Positions 20,380-34,803 of a stretch of 64,000 nt of DNA are shown piece by piece; position 1 is the stretch's first letter; the number at the start of each line of letters is the position of its first letter. The DNA comes from Alcaligenaceae bacterium. GTDB taxonomy: Bacteria > Pseudomonadota > Gammaproteobacteria > Burkholderiales > Burkholderiaceae_B. The DNA is taken from the NCBI GenBank assembly GCA_013416395.1, contig JACCEP010000002.1, positions 372,001 to 436,000 on the forward strand. Reading direction: 5' to 3'. The notes under the pieces were generated by a model that saw nothing but the letters and a program-made list of their open reading frames with translations, had not been told where the DNA came from and searched no databases. Made by a program: the position numbers and the translations under genes.

Positions 20380-21630
20380 CTACGGCATTTTGCATTCGGG
20401 TGAACGCACGTGCTCGCGTCTGAACCCCAGGCCAAAGATGCGGGCGGGTATGGAGCGCACGGTGTCCGAGCGCAAGAGCAGTTTTAACAGAGCGGGTATT
20501 TCAATTGGCCTGTCTGAGTCGTTCATTTGCAGTGCTGGCGCGATCAGTCGGCGCTGTAGTGTGGTCTGAATGTGCTGGGTGAGTCGGGTTGGCATCATAC
20601 GTCGACGTTGCACGCGTGCGAGCGTTGATTCATCTGGCTGAAGCCCTGCAAGCAGTGGCGCTGCAATAATATTGGCGGCAGCAACGGCATCTTGTATGGC
20701 CAGATTTATACCCACTCCGCCAATGGGTGACATGGCGTGCGCTGCATCGCCGATAAATAACAGGCCGGGTTGGTGCCAATGCTGTAGTCGATCTACCCGC
20801 ACCTCCAGCAGTTTGACTTCATCCCAGGACTTTAACGAAACAAGTTCATTATTCAGAAAAGGTGCACGACGGGTGATGCTGTCTCTGAAGAGTTGAAGAG
20901 GCTGCGCCTGCCAGCGCTCTGCCGCTCCTTTGGGTATGACGATGGCGGCCTGCCAGTAGTTACCACGGTTCAGCAATACGAGAAAGCTGCCTCTGCCCGG
21001 TACGCCGTAGGTGCCTTTGGGGTGCCACGTTGCCCTTGGCACCTTGAACCACAATACATCCATGGGGGCACCCAGGTTTTGAGGGTGCATTCCGGCAGCG
21101 TGGCGCAACACAGACTGTCGTCCATCGCAACCAACGACCAGGTCGGCCCTTATGTGCAGCCTGCCGTTGGGTGTTTGGGCGTGCACGCCACAGACACGCC
21201 CGCTGGTCTCATCGTGAAGCAAACGTATCGCTTCGGATTGCATGTGCAGCGAGTACCACGGGTAGCGCGCTGATTCTTGGGCCAGAAGTGCAAGCAAGTC
21301 CCACTGAGGTACCAGGGCAAGATATGGAAATGGTTTGAGCTTGCGAAAGTCTGCGACGGCGCAGGGCCCATGTGCCAGCATGACCTCAAGTTGGCTGACA
21401 CGCTGCTGCGGTAGTTGATCGAAACGTGATTTAAGCCCCAGTTCGTCCAGTATCTGCAAGGTCGAAGGGTGGACGGTATCGCCACGAAAGTCACGCAGAA
21501 AGTCACCGTGTTTTTCAATGACGGCGGTTTTTATGCCAGCGCGTGCGAGCAGCAGGCCCAGCATCATTCCTGCCGGGCCTCCCCCGACGATACAGCATTG
21601 GCATGACAGCGATTTTTCGGGAAGCTCCAT
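20380..21630 (-). CDS. FAD-dependent monooxygenase (PHBH fold)
   Basis: A 416-residue flavoprotein with the ADP-binding GGGPAGM near 17-23, the middle DG motif VVGCDGRQSVLR, and the FAD-ribityl motif LLFIGDAAHAMSPIGGVGINLAIQDA, diagnostic of the p-hydroxybenzoate hydroxylase superfamily. It probably hydroxylates an aromatic compound using NAD(P)H and O2; the substrate is unknown. The C-terminal part (LLKLLLRSDTVRSIPARIFGLGFR) occurs in a proteobacterial subgroup. Monocistronic, divergent from the dismutase gene. Confidence 0.88.
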   Translation of the reverse strand: MELPEKSLSCQCCIVGGGPAGMMLGLLLARAGIKTAVIEKHGDFLRDFRGDTVHPSTLQILDELGLKSRFDQLPQQRVSQLEVMLAHGPCAVADFRKLKPFPYLALVPQWDLLALLAQESARYPWYSLHMQSEAIRLLHDETSGRVCGVHAQTPNGRLHIRADLVVGCDGRQSVLRHAAGMHPQNLGAPMDVLWFKVPRATWHPKGTYGVPGRGSFLVLLNRGNYWQAAIVIPKGAAERWQAQPLQLFRDSITRRAPFLNNELVSLKSWDEVKLLEVRVDRLQHWHQPGLLFIGDAAHAMSPIGGVGINLAIQDAVAAANIIAAPLLAGLQPDESTLARVQRRRMMPTRLTQHIQTTLQRRLIAPALQMNDSDRPIEIPALLKLLLRSDTVRSIPARIFGLGFRREHVRSPECKMP

Positions 21631-21756
21631 GCACCAAGTGTGAGCGCGTCAGACGTGCCGAAAAGTATGTATGTGAAAAACATTGAAAGTATTTGCGAAA
21701 TGATCAATGCGATCAAACAGTTGGCTACAAACATAGTCGGCCTGAATGTTATCATC

Positions 21757-21775
21757 AATAATGATTATCATTAAC
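21757..21775. promoter_or_regulatory. Fur-box-like site upstream of sodA
   Basis: The 19-bp AATAATGATTATCATTAAC agrees with the classical Fur consensus GATAATGATAATCATTATC at 16 of 19 positions. It ends 20 bp before the superoxide dismutase start, where bound Fur would block the promoter. Iron-dependent repression of manganese dismutase is well known in other proteobacteria. Confidence 0.7.
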
Positions 21776-21795
21776 ATTTATACGAGAGTGTTTCT

Positions 21796-22410
21796 ATGGC
21801 CTATAGCTTGTTGCCTTTGCCCTATGCATATGATGCGCTTGAGCCGCATATTGACGCCAAAACCATGCAAATTCACCACTCACGTCATCATCAGGCCTAC
21901 GTTGATAACCTTAATGCGGCGCTCACGGGCGCAGGAGTGGTTGCCGATGAATCTGTTGAATCATTGGTGGCGCGGCTTGACTCCCTGCCACAACCTGTTC
22001 GCACAGCGGTTCGCAACCATGGCGGTGGGCATGCCAATCACAGCATGTTCTGGTCGGTAATGGCACCAAACGGGGAGCGTGCGCCGCGTGGTCGTCTGGC
22101 ACAGGCGATACAAAATGAATTAGGGGGTGAAGAACGCTTTCGCGAGGCCTTTACGCAGGCGGCATTGAGCCGCTTCGGCAGTGGATGGGCCTGGTTAAGT
22201 GTAACTTCAGGGGGCACACTTATTGTGGAAGACACCGCAAATCAAGATAGCCCGCTGATGCATGGCAATACGCCTATTTTGGGCCTTGATGTGTGGGAGC
22301 ACGCTTATTACCTGAAATATCAAAACCGTCGGCACGAGTATGTATCGGCGTTTTATCAGGTTATTAACTGGCTTGAAGTCGAAAACAGATTTGAGGTTGC
22401 TATCGCGTAA
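21796..22410 (+). CDS. sodA: Superoxide dismutase, manganese type
   Basis: A 204-residue Fe/Mn-family dismutase converting superoxide to peroxide and oxygen. Metal ligands are His27, His82, Asp165 and His169 (DVWEHAYY). [11 protein letters not shown] and NQDSPLM are typical of Mn-dependent rather than Fe-dependent enzymes. There is no signal peptide, so it is cytoplasmic. A Fur-box-like site precedes it, consistent with induction under iron limitation. A strong bidirectional terminator lies downstream. Confidence 0.93.
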   Translation: MAYSLLPLPYAYDALEPHIDAKTMQIHHSRHHQAYVDNLNAALTGAGVVADESVESLVARLDSLPQPVRTAVRNHGGGHANHSMFWSVMAPNGERAPRGRLAQAIQNELGGEERFREAFTQAALSRFGSGWAWLSVTSGGTLIVEDTANQDSPLMHGNTPILGLDVWEHAYYLKYQNRRHEYVSAFYQVINWLEVENRFEVAIA

Positions 22411-22612
22411 AACCGCGGTTTTATTGTTTTGGCATACATTTTCACGATTTATTTTAGCCCTAAGGCATAAAACTAGTGCATACCCTAAGTGTCCATTTGC
22501 AAATTATGGTGCACAATCTTGCCATGCAGGTGAGGAGACATAGCCCTGCATGGGCAGCCGATTAATCGGTAATAAAAAAAGTTGCGGGTCCCATAAAAAA
22601 TAAAAAAAGCAG

Positions 22613-22648
22613 AGGCTGGTATGTGTTTAACACATACCAGCCTTTTGT
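22613..22648. terminator. Bidirectional rho-independent terminator
   Basis: A perfect 13-bp stem (AGGCTGGTATGTG / CACATACCAGCCT) with a 5-nt loop, flanked by an A-run on the left and a T-run on the right. It separates the convergent dismutase and SMR genes. About 200 bp of AT-rich sequence between the dismutase stop and this hairpin holds no gene that I can see. Confidence 0.85.
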
Positions 22649-22667
22649 CATTTCGTGCCCCGGAGCA

Positions 22668-22997
22668 TCAATGGACGGTTGTTTTTGAAAATATGTTCAG
22701 TACGATGACGCCAGCCAGAATAAGACCAATGCCAATAAAGCCGGCAGTGTCCAGTGTTTGCCTGAAGACCAGATAGCCAATAATGGAAATGGCAACAATG
22801 CCCGCGCCTGACCATATGGCATAGGCAATACCAACAGGGATCGTGCGCAAGGCGAGAGAAAGGCAATAGAAAGACAGGCAGTAACCCAAAACCGTAATGG
22901 CTGAGGGGTAAAGCCGGGTAAAGCTGTGGGATGCCTTTAGCGCCGTCGTGGCGATAATTTCAGCACCAATAGCAATGCTTAGGAAAAGCCAGTTCAT
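22668..22997 (-). CDS. SMR-family multidrug efflux protein (EmrE-like)
   Basis: A 109-residue inner-membrane protein with four transmembrane helices. The essential membrane glutamate is Glu13 (IGAEIIATTALKAS), and GIAYAIWSGAGIV is the SMR signature. It would export cationic compounds or guanidinium by proton exchange. Start 22997 matches the family; the frame runs further upstream into the Smr-domain gene without family sequence. Confidence 0.9.
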   Translation of the reverse strand: MNWLFLSIAIGAEIIATTALKASHSFTRLYPSAITVLGYCLSFYCLSLALRTIPVGIAYAIWSGAGIVAISIIGYLVFRQTLDTAGFIGIGLILAGVIVLNIFSKTTVH

Positions 22998-23040
22998 TTG
23001 CGTGCTTCTTTGTTGATAATGGTTATTGCTCAGTCTGCGA

Positions 23041-27199
<4,159 letters not shown>

Positions 27200-27210
<11 letters not shown>

Positions 27211-27820
27211 ATCTATTCTGGCGGCCACCGTGCTGGCTGCCATGCCGTTTACGGTCTGGTCGGCGGATGCCATCCAGCAACTGCGCACATTCATTGCAGA
27301 TGTGCCGGCCGCATCCGGCCAGTTCACTCAACAGGTACTTGCTCAAAACCAAAGCAAGCCGCCTCAGTCGGGCGAGTTTTCGTTTCGTCGCCCAGGGCAG
27401 TTCAAATGGTCAGTGCTCAAGCCTTATGAGCAGCTTATCGTATCCGACGGCAAAGTCATTTATCAATACGACCCTGACCTGCTTCAGGTCACGGTGCGTA
27501 ACGTAGATCAGTCAATTGGCGCGTCGCCGGCAGCCATTCTGTTTGGCTCAGGCTCTCTTGAAGACGCCTTTACGCTTGAGCCGCAAAAGGCGCGCGATGG
27601 GCTTGAGTGGCTGCGTGCCATTCCCCGTTCAGCCGACGCTGGGTTTACGCATGTGGATATCGGCTTCGCCAATGGGCTTCCGGCTCGGCTCGAACTGCTG
27701 GATTCCTTTGGTCAAACTACACGTATTGAATTTCAAAAGCTCGTTGTCAATCCAAAGCTTCCCGCCGGTGAGTTCAAATTTGATCCTCCTCCCGGCGTAG
27801 ATGTGGTCAACATGAAATAG
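27200..27820 (+). CDS. lolA: Outer-membrane lipoprotein carrier LolA
   Basis: A 206-residue periplasmic chaperone that takes lipoproteins from LolCDE to LolB. A signal peptide ends VWSA. The body shows the family pattern [38 protein letters not shown] and a C-terminal [12 protein letters not shown]. The start at 27200 overlaps ftsK by 11 bp, indicating coupling in the ftsK-lolA-rarA operon. Confidence 0.94.
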
Positions 27821-27826
27821 GCCGGC

Positions 27827-29386
27827 ATGGCAACCACGGCAGACCTGTTTACTCCTTCTTATCCAGGCGCATACGTCCATGCGCCACTGGCTGAGCGCAT
27901 GCGTCCGCGCACATTGAATGATGTGGTCGGCCAGACGCACTTGCTTGGCCCGGGCAAACCGCTCAGGGTCGCGTTTCAGTCGGGGCGGCCACACTCCATG
28001 ATTTTCTGGGGCCCGCCAGGGGTCGGCAAAACCACACTTGCCCGGCTGATGGCTGACGGTTTTGACGCGCAGTTTATTGCCATGTCGGCGGTGCTGGGCG
28101 GGGTAAAAGACATCCGTGAAGCCGTGACCACTGCGCAGATTGCACAGGGGCAGGGGCGTCGCACCATATTGTTTGTCGACGAGGTGCATCGTTTCAACAA
28201 GGCGCAGCAAGACGCGTTTCTGCCTTATGTTGAAAGTGGCTTGTTCACGTTTATTGGCGCAACCACCGAAAACCCATCGTTTGAAGTCAACTCGGCATTG
28301 CTTTCAAGGGCTCGGGTGTATGTGCTCAATTCACTGTCCATAGAAGAATTGAAGCAACTGATCGATCGGGCAGTGGCTATTCTTAATGTGGACGTACAGT
28401 CCGAACAAGACACTGCAGATGGTTCTGGTGAGCGGTCATCCAGCTTTACCTCAACTGCCCAGCCAGCACAGCCAGCACAGCCAGCACAGCCAGAACAGCC
28501 AGAACAGCCAGAACAGCCAGAACAGCCAGAACAGCCAGAACAGCCAGAACAGCCAGAACAAGCAGACGCGGCAGAACAGACGGAGCCTGCTGGTGAAAAT
28601 ACGATTCAAGACGACGGCGACGCTTCCACGCTGCGTTTCGATGAGGCAGCCAGAGATCAACTCGCGCGCTGGGCCGACGGCGATGCGCGGCGGGTTATCA
28701 ACGCCATGGAGGTCGTGGTCGAATCGGCGCTGGCTGCCGGGCATACCTTAATTGACAGTGCCTGGCTCGAAACCTCGTTGTCGCAGAACCTGCGTCGTTT
28801 CGACAAAGGGGGCGATGCGTTCTACGACCAGATCAGCGCCATGCATAAGGCTGTGCGCGGTTCTGATCCCGATGCATCGTTGTATTGGTTTTCCCGTATG
28901 CTTGATGGGGGTGCCGATCCGCGCTATTTGTCGCGACGTATCGTGCGCATGGCTGTTGAAGATGTCGGCCTGGCTGACCCGCGCGCTACTCAGCTTGCTC
29001 TTCAGGGGGCTGATATCTACGAACGGTTGGGCTCACCGGAAGGTGAGCTGGCCCTGGCGCAGGCGGTTGTGTATATGGCCTGTGCGGCCAAGTCAAATGC
29101 CGTCTACATGGCTTACAAACAAGCGCGACGCTATGCCGAAGAGCATGGCAGTGCGCCCGTGCCCATGCATTTGCGTAATGCGCCCACCAAGCTTATGAAA
29201 GAACTTGGTCATGGGCAGGCCTATCGCTATGCGCACGATGAGCCTCATGGCTATGCCGCTGGAGAAAATTATTTCCCGGACGGCTTGCGTCCCCGCTTCT
29301 ATCAGCCGACTGATCGCGGGCTTGAAGGTAAAATTTCCGAGAAACTTGCTTTTCTGCGTTCACTCGACAAGCAAAGTCGCTCTTAG
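27827..29386 (+). CDS. rarA: Replication-associated recombination protein A (RarA/MgsA)
   Basis: A 519-residue AAA+ ATPase related to clamp loaders that acts at stalled forks. Walker A GPPGVGKT at 62-69, Walker [12 protein letters not shown], sensor GATTENPSF and the C-terminal tetramerisation domain ([25 protein letters not shown]) are present. It is longer than usual because about 75 extra residues sit before the lid helices; their core is a Pro-Ala/Glu-Gln tandem repeat (about 212-244). The reading frame is intact. Confidence 0.95.
   Translation: MATTADLFTPSYPGAYVHAPLAERMRPRTLNDVVGQTHLLGPGKPLRVAFQSGRPHSMIFWGPPGVGKTTLARLMADGFDAQFIAMSAVLGGVKDIREAVTTAQIAQGQGRRTILFVDEVHRFNKAQQDAFLPYVESGLFTFIGATTENPSFEVNSALLSRARVYVLNSLSIEELKQLIDRAVAILNVDVQSEQDTADGSGERSSSFTSTAQPAQPAQPAQPEQPEQPEQPEQPEQPEQPEQPEQADAAEQTEPAGENTIQDDGDASTLRFDEAARDQLARWADGDARRVINAMEVVVESALAAGHTLIDSAWLETSLSQNLRRFDKGGDAFYDQISAMHKAVRGSDPDASLYWFSRMLDGGADPRYLSRRIVRMAVEDVGLADPRATQLALQGADIYERLGSPEGELALAQAVVYMACAAKSNAVYMAYKQARRYAEEHGSAPVPMHLRNAPTKLMKELGHGQAYRYAHDEPHGYAAGENYFPDGLRPRFYQPTDRGLEGKISEKLAFLRSLDKQSRS
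28460..28558 (+). repeat. In-frame 9-bp tandem repeat inside rarA
   Basis: Eleven consecutive copies of CAGCCAGMA: three CAGCCAGCA, then eight identical CAGCCAGAA, encoding (Gln-Pro-Ala) and (Gln-Pro-Glu) steps. The 9-bp unit preserves frame whatever the copy number. Confidence 0.95.
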
Positions 29387-30811
<1,425 letters not shown>

Positions 30812-30884
30812 GTTGTCGCATTGGTTTGCGCTGACGCACCACCTATGATCAGGTGTAGTGTTAAAAATATAACAAGGGACAGGC

Positions 30885-31673
30885 ATGGATCTCGAACTGG
30901 CAGGTAAGGTAGTGGTGGTGACGGGCGGCAGCAAAGGCATTGGCCTTGCATGTGCACATGCTTTTGCGCGCGAAGGTGCGCGTGTTGCCATTGTGTCGCG
31001 TAGTACTGAAAATCTCCATGCGGCGCAGCAAGAGCTGGCGCAGGCCGGTTTTGATGTCCATGTTCAGGCAGCAGACCTTTGCAATGCAGTGGCTGCTGAG
31101 AGTATGGTGCTGGGGGTGAAAGAGGCTTTGGGCCCCATTGATGTGCTGGTTAATTGCGCGGGGGATGCTCGGCGCTATCCGCCTGAGGCTCTTGTGCCTG
31201 AATCATGGCGCGATGCCATGGATGCCAAGTTTTTCCCTTATATCAACGCCATGGATGCAGTGCTCAAAGGCATGATCGAAATGGGCGCTGGTGCCATTGT
31301 CAACGTTATTGGCAATGGCGGTCGCGTTGCCAGCCCGGTTCACTTGCCGGGTGGTTCAGCCAACGCTGCGCTGATGTTAGCGTCTGCTGGGCTGGCCAAT
31401 GCCTGGGGGTCTAAAGGCATACGTATCAATGCCATCAACCCCGGCGCAACGCTGACAGGCAGGGTACAGGGCCGACTGGACGCTGAAGCCTCCCGTACAG
31501 GCGAGTCTGTTGAAGTTCTGCGCCAAGCCATGGAACAACGCATACCGCTGGGCCGTTTGGCGCGGCCTGAAGAGGTGGCCGATACTGCACTGTTTCTGGC
31601 GTCTGCGCGTGCAAGTTATGTGACGGGTGCGCTGGTAACCATGGATGGCGGTTTGGTTCCATTGGGCGCATAA
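30885..31673 (+). CDS. SDR-fold protein lacking the catalytic triad
   Basis: A 262-residue Rossmann protein of the short-chain dehydrogenase family with the cofactor motif [10 protein letters not shown] (13-22) and the structural NCAGD. The catalytic Ser-Tyr-Lys are not seen: where the pattern ISS...YxxSK is expected the sequence is [22 protein letters not shown], with Gly for Ser, Gly for Tyr and Ala for Lys. It may bind NAD(P) without normal dehydrogenase chemistry, or use other residues. The C-terminal [20 protein letters not shown]...[10 protein letters not shown] is typical. Confidence 0.85.
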   Translation: MDLELAGKVVVVTGGSKGIGLACAHAFAREGARVAIVSRSTENLHAAQQELAQAGFDVHVQAADLCNAVAAESMVLGVKEALGPIDVLVNCAGDARRYPPEALVPESWRDAMDAKFFPYINAMDAVLKGMIEMGAGAIVNVIGNGGRVASPVHLPGGSANAALMLASAGLANAWGSKGIRINAINPGATLTGRVQGRLDAEASRTGESVEVLRQAMEQRIPLGRLARPEEVADTALFLASARASYVTGALVTMDGGLVPLGA

Positions 31674-31751
31674 ACTCAGCCTCTTGGCACGCGTTTTTGC
31701 GCTGCCACGGGTGGGCTGCCTCAGAGGCTTAAGCGATGCAGCAGTCTAAGT

Positions 31752-31787
31752 TGCATAAGAGCCCCTCTATCGAGGGGCTCTTATGCA
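31752..31787. terminator. Perfect 16-bp hairpin, bidirectional terminator
   Basis: The stem TGCATAAGAGCCCCTC pairs perfectly with its reverse complement across a 4-nt loop. It lies between the convergent SDR and EF-hand genes and has no long T-run on either side. Confidence 0.7.
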
Positions 31788-31801
31788 TTGGGGCGAACCA
31801 C

Positions 31802-32353
31802 TTATTTGGCGTGACGTGCCAGGTAGCCAGTCAGGTGCCGGAAGTGCTGTTTACTTGCTGCGACTTTGCGCGTTTTGAGTGATGCTCGGCCCGCGGGTGT
31901 GCGGGAGTGGGACTTTAGCGCTTGCCGCGTGTTTGCAGGCGTGGGCAGCGGCACGCCATAAAACGAGTGGCCCGTGTCAGATGGCGTTTTGTAGGCCGTA
32001 AATGTTTTGGCGTCTTGAGGCAGTTTGGTGCCTTGGCCCTGGGCAAGCGTGGCAGGGTGGTTTTCAGGTTGCTCAACGTCGGGTGAGCTGAGCGTTAACG
32101 CTGCATACACCACGGCTACCCAGAAAATGAGTGACAACGATATCGAAAGCAAACCATCGAAGCTGCCATAGCCTGTGGCCTTGGATGCTTCAATGCCCAG
32201 AAACGACGAGAGATAAGGGATGTGCCCCAGCCCCTCAACCATAACGTTACCGGGCAAGCGGTAGAGCGTACGCAGAAACTCGGAAATTTCGAGTAGGCTG
32301 TAAGAGCCGTCGCCGTTCAGGTCGATGACCAAATTTAATGACTGGATACTCAT
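31802..32353 (-). CDS. Membrane protein with a single EF-hand
   Basis: A 183-residue protein. Residues 11-22 (DLNGDGSYSLLE) form a canonical calcium-binding EF-hand loop (D, N, D, S and E at positions 1, 3, 5, 7 and 12). A transmembrane segment at about 70-88 (LLSISLSLIFWVAVVYAALT) is followed by a basic, Ser/Thr/Pro-rich tail. No enzymatic domain is evident. Possibly a calcium-responsive membrane anchor; the function is not known. Confidence 0.7.
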   Translation of the reverse strand: MSIQSLNLVIDLNGDGSYSLLEISEFLRTLYRLPGNVMVEGLGHIPYLSSFLGIEASKATGYGSFDGLLSISLSLIFWVAVVYAALTLSSPDVEQPENHPATLAQGQGTKLPQDAKTFTAYKTPSDTGHSFYGVPLPTPANTRQALKSHSRTPAGRASLKTRKVAASKQHFRHLTGYLARHAK

Positions 32354-32505
32354 GCCGGCCTCCTTGACTCAGTCGGCCTGCAGGCATGTAGCCGCATGCG
32401 AGGCCGAGAAGCAGTTGCATACGTGCAACCCCATTACCAACACATGACATCTTTTCTCTACTATAAACCTCCCCGGCAGGACCCACAATGGCAGTGGTGG
32501 GGGGT

Positions 32506-33147
32506 TTACTCAACTTCGCTATAGGGCTCGAATTTGCCGGTTTTTGAGTTTCTGATAAACAGCACGCCTGTCGCCACCCCGAAGTAGGCACCGTGCAAGG
32601 TTAGCTCACCTGCTTCAACAGCCTCGCGAACGGCAGGAAAGGTCATGAGGTTTTGCAGGCTATAGTCAACCACTGCCCATTCCAGCTGCTGGATCCAGCC
32701 TGCTCTGTCATATTTTGATCGGTCTACTTTCTCGGCAACCTGGGTAATCTGTGACATCCATTTGCCGATGAAATCACGTTTTGACAGCGGGGCGGCTTGG
32801 TTGGCGAAAGCACTTACCCCGCCGCAGGCTGCGTGACCCAATACAACTATATGCTTGACGCGCAAGGCATTTACGCCGAATTCAATGGCGGCGCTGGTAC
32901 CGTGGAATGACCTTTCGGCATCTGTCTCGCACGGTGGCACCAGGTTGGCGATGTTACGGATGACGAATATTTCACCGGGTCCAGCGTTAAAAATGGTCTC
33001 TGGTGCGACCCGGGAGTCTCCACAGCCAATGACCATGATCTCCGGATGCTGACCGTGCTTGGCAAGGTCTTCATAACGTTCGCGCTCTTGCTCTAGGCGT
33101 CCGTGAAGAAACGATTGATAGCCTTCGGTAAGCCGTTCGGGAAACAT
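32506..33147 (-). CDS. can: Beta-class carbonic anhydrase
   Basis: A 213-residue cytoplasmic enzyme interconverting CO2 and bicarbonate. Zinc ligands Cys42 (in CGDSR with Asp44-Arg46), His105 and Cys108 (GHAACGGV) are all present. Length and the closing region (LHGAYFGVATGVLFI) are normal. It is the last host gene before the tRNA-Ser and the prophage. Confidence 0.94.
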   Translation of the reverse strand: MFPERLTEGYQSFLHGRLEQERERYEDLAKHGQHPEIMVIGCGDSRVAPETIFNAGPGEIFVIRNIANLVPPCETDAERSFHGTSAAIEFGVNALRVKHIVVLGHAACGGVSAFANQAAPLSKRDFIGKWMSQITQVAEKVDRSKYDRAGWIQQLEWAVVDYSLQNLMTFPAVREAVEAGELTLHGAYFGVATGVLFIRNSKTGKFEPYSEVE

Positions 33148-33270
33148 CAGGAAACTCCTTGGTATTGTTGGAACAGTGATTTTACGCTTGTTAGGGATGG
33201 GCGTTTTGCGTCACTTGTTCGCATGCAAGGCTGCTCGTTTTCGCTGCCGCGCGAAGTAAAGGGGCTGACA

Positions 33271-33308
33271 AAACAAAAAACCCGCCTAGCCATGAGCAGT
33301 GCGGGTTT
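33271..33308 (-). terminator. Terminator of the tRNA-Ser gene
   Basis: Read on the minus strand, AAACCCGC and GCGGGTTT form an 8-bp stem around a 15-nt loop, followed by TTTG. It lies directly after the tRNA 3' end (33321), so it is probably the original host terminator of that tRNA. Confidence 0.75.
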
Positions 33309-33320
33309 GTTTGAATTTGC

Positions 33321-33383
33321 TGGCGGACAGGGTGAGATTCGAACTCACGTTACGCCTAGACGTAAACCGGATTTCGAGTCCGG
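33321..33383 (-). tRNA. 3' portion of tRNA-Ser(CGA), left attachment site (attL)
   Basis: The minus strand shows, in order, an anticodon arm (CCGGA-CTCGAAA-TCCGG, anticodon CGA), a long class II variable arm (TACG/CGTA stem), a T arm (GTGAG-TTCGAAT-CTCAC), acceptor strand CCTGTCC, discriminator G and encoded CCA. No D arm precedes the anticodon stem. A GGACAG that could pair with the acceptor lies upstream, but 37 nt away with no D-arm fold. This is therefore the 3' part of a tRNA split by prophage insertion; the core of the att site must lie within it. Confidence 0.85.
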
Positions 33384-33485
33384 TACGGAATACGCGGAAG
33401 CCCTGTTTATGCGGGTCTTGGCTGTCCAGTATGTCCATATATCCCGTAAATTCCCCACATTTGGGCAAAAAAGTCCCCAGCAGAT

Positions 33486-34445
33486 TCAGGCCACTTTCTT
33501 GCCTATTTTCGATAACGCGGCGAGCATCGTATCGTGCTTTAGGTGCGCGTACCGTTGCGTGGATCGCGGGTCTTTGTGGCCCAGCACCTGGCCGACCATG
33601 TACAGATCAGCGCCCGAGTTAATCAGCCCGCTTGCCGTGCTGTGCCGCAGGTCGTGAAAGTTGACGTGATCCAGCCCTGTTTTGCTGCGAGTGATGCGCT
33701 GCCATTTCTGCACGGTGGATTTCTTATGCTTTGGTGGCCACTCTTTTAAGTAGCGCTTTAGTGCGGGGTGCATGGGTACGCTTTTGATTGCGGCCCCGTT
33801 CTTGGTGTCGTGCACCACCAGGGCATCACCCTGTATCTGTGATCGCAGTATCTCAGACAGCCTCATTCCAGTATAGAAGGCGGCAACCATCACCATGCGT
33901 ATATCTTTGTGCGGCACATGGCGCAGCATGCGGTGCAGATCGCCCACCTCTATATAGACGTGCCGTTCGTTTTGCACCTTTGGCACCTGAAGTCGTGCAG
34001 CCGGGTCTGAGCCGGCCATGCCGTGCTTTTTCCATGCCCATCTACAAGCAGCGCGCAGTAGAGATATGCGGTTTTTCAGGGTGGCAGGGGCTAAGTGCGC
34101 GTCTTTCTTGACAATAAGTGCGGCGACTTCTGGCAGCTGGTCGATGGGTTTTTTGTTATAAGCCCACATCACCTGGGCCAAATGCCTTGCCGCCTCTATG
34201 TATGACTTAAGGTGCTTTTTTTCCTGCAGATATACCTTGACCGCTTCGTCTATCGTGTAGGTACGGCTGATAACGCCGGACGCGATTCCGTAGAGCCTTT
34301 CGCCTTCCTGCCTGTCGAACTTGTCCGCTTGGGCGCGATTCCAATCCCTCGGAAGATGCTTTCTAACCCTGATTCGACGCTTATTGATGCGGCGGTCGAA
34401 TTCAAAGACGAAACAACCGCGCTCTTTGTCTCTATATATCGGCAT
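33486..34445 (-). CDS. int: Tyrosine recombinase, phage integrase
   Basis: A 319-residue integrase. An N-terminal arm-binding part (MPIYRDKERGCFVFEFDRRI) and a SAM-like core-binding domain precede the catalytic domain with Arg195 (TGMRLSEI), HDLRH (His264, Arg267), His290 (LGHKD) and Tyr299 nucleophile. Start 34445 gives the usual N-terminus; a longer frame reaches 34508. It sits next to the tRNA-Ser attL, as expected for tRNA-targeting integrases, and is the last gene of the leftward operon. Confidence 0.95.
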   Translation of the reverse strand: MPIYRDKERGCFVFEFDRRINKRRIRVRKHLPRDWNRAQADKFDRQEGERLYGIASGVISRTYTIDEAVKVYLQEKKHLKSYIEAARHLAQVMWAYNKKPIDQLPEVAALIVKKDAHLAPATLKNRISLLRAACRWAWKKHGMAGSDPAARLQVPKVQNERHVYIEVGDLHRMLRHVPHKDIRMVMVAAFYTGMRLSEILRSQIQGDALVVHDTKNGAAIKSVPMHPALKRYLKEWPPKHKKSTVQKWQRITRSKTGLDHVNFHDLRHSTASGLINSGADLYMVGQVLGHKDPRSTQRYAHLKHDTMLAALSKIGKKVA

Positions 34446-34600
34446 TTTTCCCTGTACTCCAATAGGTCGGCACGGTCGAATATCACTCGTCGCCCTATTC
34501 GCATGCAAGGAATTGGGCCTTCTGGCGCTGCGAGCGCGTACAACTGGCTGCGGCTGATGCCAAGCATGTCAGCAGCGCTCTGAGGCTGGATTGCTTCCAT
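34250..34600 (-). CDS. xis: Excisionase-like HTH protein (AlpA/MerR-type domain)
   Basis: Residues 5-52 (SAADMLGISRSQLYALA...CMRIGRRVIFDRADLLEYREKC) form a winged-helix domain of the excisionase/AlpA type, with a start after GGAGG at good spacing. The frame then continues about 64 residues, overlapping the integrase start by 196 bp. That tail is low-complexity, as expected of an overlapped reading frame. Probably the directionality factor for excision. The symbol is by role, not by homology to a named protein. Confidence 0.75.
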   Translation of the reverse strand: MEAIQPQSAADMLGISRSQLYALAAPEGPIPCMRIGRRVIFDRADLLEYREKCRYIETKSAVVSSLNSTAASISVESGLESIFRGIGIAPKRTSSTGRKAKGSTESRPALSAVPTR

Positions 34601-34615
34601 ATCGTACCTCCAAAT

Positions 34616-34795
34616 TCAAATAACCCACCACAGCACCCAAGCCACCACCGATACGATACCGGCGCTAGCATAGGCTGCAGCATGCAAAATATAGTCAGTG
34701 CTGGCCTCGTAATCCGCCCCGTCGCGCTCGGCTGATGCGTGGGCGCGCAGAGCTGACAGGATGGTTATGGCCAGCGGGATTAGGGCGGTGTGCAT
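34616..34795 (-). CDS. Small phage membrane protein (59 aa)
   Basis: ATG at 34795 follows AGGAG by 5 nt and gives 59 residues (MHTALIPLAITIL... ending VAWVLWWVI). An N-terminal hydrophobic stretch and a C-terminal transmembrane helix of about 20 residues are visible. Function unknown. It fits tightly between the upstream 57-residue gene (8 bp) and the excisionase gene (15 bp). Confidence 0.7.
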   Translation of the reverse strand: MHTALIPLAITILSALRAHASAERDGADYEASTDYILHAAAYASAGIVSVVAWVLWWVI

Positions 34796-34803
34796 GGGCG
34801 CTC

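Noticed and set aside
33321-33430. Intact tRNA-Ser
   Set aside because: The D arm is missing; the possible acceptor 5' strand (GGACAG) lies 37 nt from the anticodon stem with no D-arm fold. Called a 3' fragment instead.
33103-33657. 184-codon plus-strand frame across attL
   Set aside because: Crosses the tRNA fragment and is antisense to the integrase end; not a gene.
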